From Rhizoctonia solani (Eukaryota > Basidiomycota > Agaricomycetes > Cantharellales > Ceratobasidiaceae), in assembly GCF_016906535.1 (NCBI RefSeq), contig NC_057380.1:496001-560000 (forward strand): a DNA stretch of 64,000 nucleotides. Reading direction: 5' to 3'. The position numbers were made by a program, and so were the translations under genes. This document shows positions 63,689 to 64,000 of this stretch, piece after piece. Position 1 is the stretch's first letter, and every line of letters starts with the position of its first letter. The notes beneath the pieces were generated by a model. It made no database searches and was not told where the DNA came from. It saw nothing but the letters and a program-made list of their open reading frames with translations.

Positions 63689-64000
63689 TCAACACCAGCT
63701 ATATCTACCAGAAACATGAGCTATGCATGTAACGGGTAACCTTATCATTACCTTTCTTCGACTGCCCATATCATCCTTATTGTCTATCTTCGGGTCAGAG
63801 TTCTGCCCGTACCACTTGAATGCTGCAAGATCATCCGTTCGCTCAGTCGTTTCTCCACCAGTCTTCAGGGCAATCATCTTCAGGTCCTCCGGAACGTTCC
63901 ATATTTCGATGCTCTCGCATCCCGTATCCTTAGCAGTCTGAACTGCTGCTGCGAGCAAAGTTGGGAACAAGTCGGGAGTTGCTCGGAGGCGCGTAATAAC
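63689..64000 (-). CDS. LYC1-family acetyltransferase, copy C (partial, cut by window end)
   Basis: Visible exons (complement): 63752->64000 and 63689-63704. The C-terminal half is nearly identical to copy B: TGCESIEIWNVPEDLKMIAL, KTGGETTERTDDLAAFKWYG, then DNKDD; the 16-nt last exon encodes YSWC. Near 63765 the expected IWAVEER lies in another frame, so two bases are missing or one is extra. The N-terminal half, with the acetyl-CoA loop, is beyond the window. Confidence 0.8.
   Translation of the reverse strand, partial: VITRLRATPDLFPTLLAAAVQTAKDTGCESIEIWNVPEDLKMIALKTGGETTERTDDLAAFKWYGQNSDPKIDNKDDMGSRRKVMIRLPVTCIAHVSGRYSWC

Overview
The window is nuclear DNA of a filamentous basidiomycete, most likely an Agaricomycete close to Rhizoctonia/Ceratobasidiaceae. 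That is an inference from three things: short GT-AG introns of about 45-65 nt in nearly every gene; families typical of Agaricomycetes (BTB arrays, DUF6535, DUF6533, TKL-type kinases, LYC1 acetyltransferases); and intron-dense housekeeping genes. No tRNA, rRNA, CRISPR or bacterial operon is visible. I built gene models by hand by joining exons in phase and comparing the result with family consensus; exon lists are in the entries.

Layout. 1-2009 (-): a Rho-type GTPase that reads in one frame into a protein kinase, cut by the window edge. 3376-5591 (-): concentrative nucleoside transporter. 8502-18092 (+): tandem array of five BTB genes with the same three-part exon layout, plus a decayed sixth; a different BTB gene with broken frames follows at 19039-20355. 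20767-21357 (-): mitochondrial pyruvate carrier subunit. 21538-22910 (+): palmitoyl-protein thioesterase. 23113-25348 (-): 20-exon cation diffusion facilitator. 26108-27481 (-): NmrA-like protein. 28.6-30.7 kb: coiled-coil gene flanked by short inverted motifs, possibly mobile. 30939-32550 (+): DUF6533 membrane protein. 32917-33538 (-): DUF1771-Smr protein. 35419-36750 (-): CipC-like protein with a His-rich tail. 38892-42786 and 45154-48349 (+): two DUF6535 paralogues, the second degraded. 49769-51013 (-): BuGZ/ZNF207 homologue. 53764-54136 and 55127-56164 (+): two uncharacterised genes. 56438-57715, 61077-62344 and 63689-64000 (-): three LYC1 acetyltransferase paralogues, with a DJ-1/PfpI gene (+) between the first two.

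The genes do not form one pathway. It is a patchwork of conserved cell-biology genes (transport, lysosomal thioesterase, mitochondrial carrier, spindle/splicing zinc finger) and lineage-specific expanding families (BTB, DUF6535, LYC1, kinase).

Three points stand out. First, the Rho-kinase fusion has Leu at the position of the catalytic Gln and no CAAX end. Second, several genes need micro-exons of 4-10 nt to restore perfectly conserved protein sequence. Third, many otherwise good genes carry single-base losses, mostly in homopolymers; these may be unpolished-assembly errors rather than biology.
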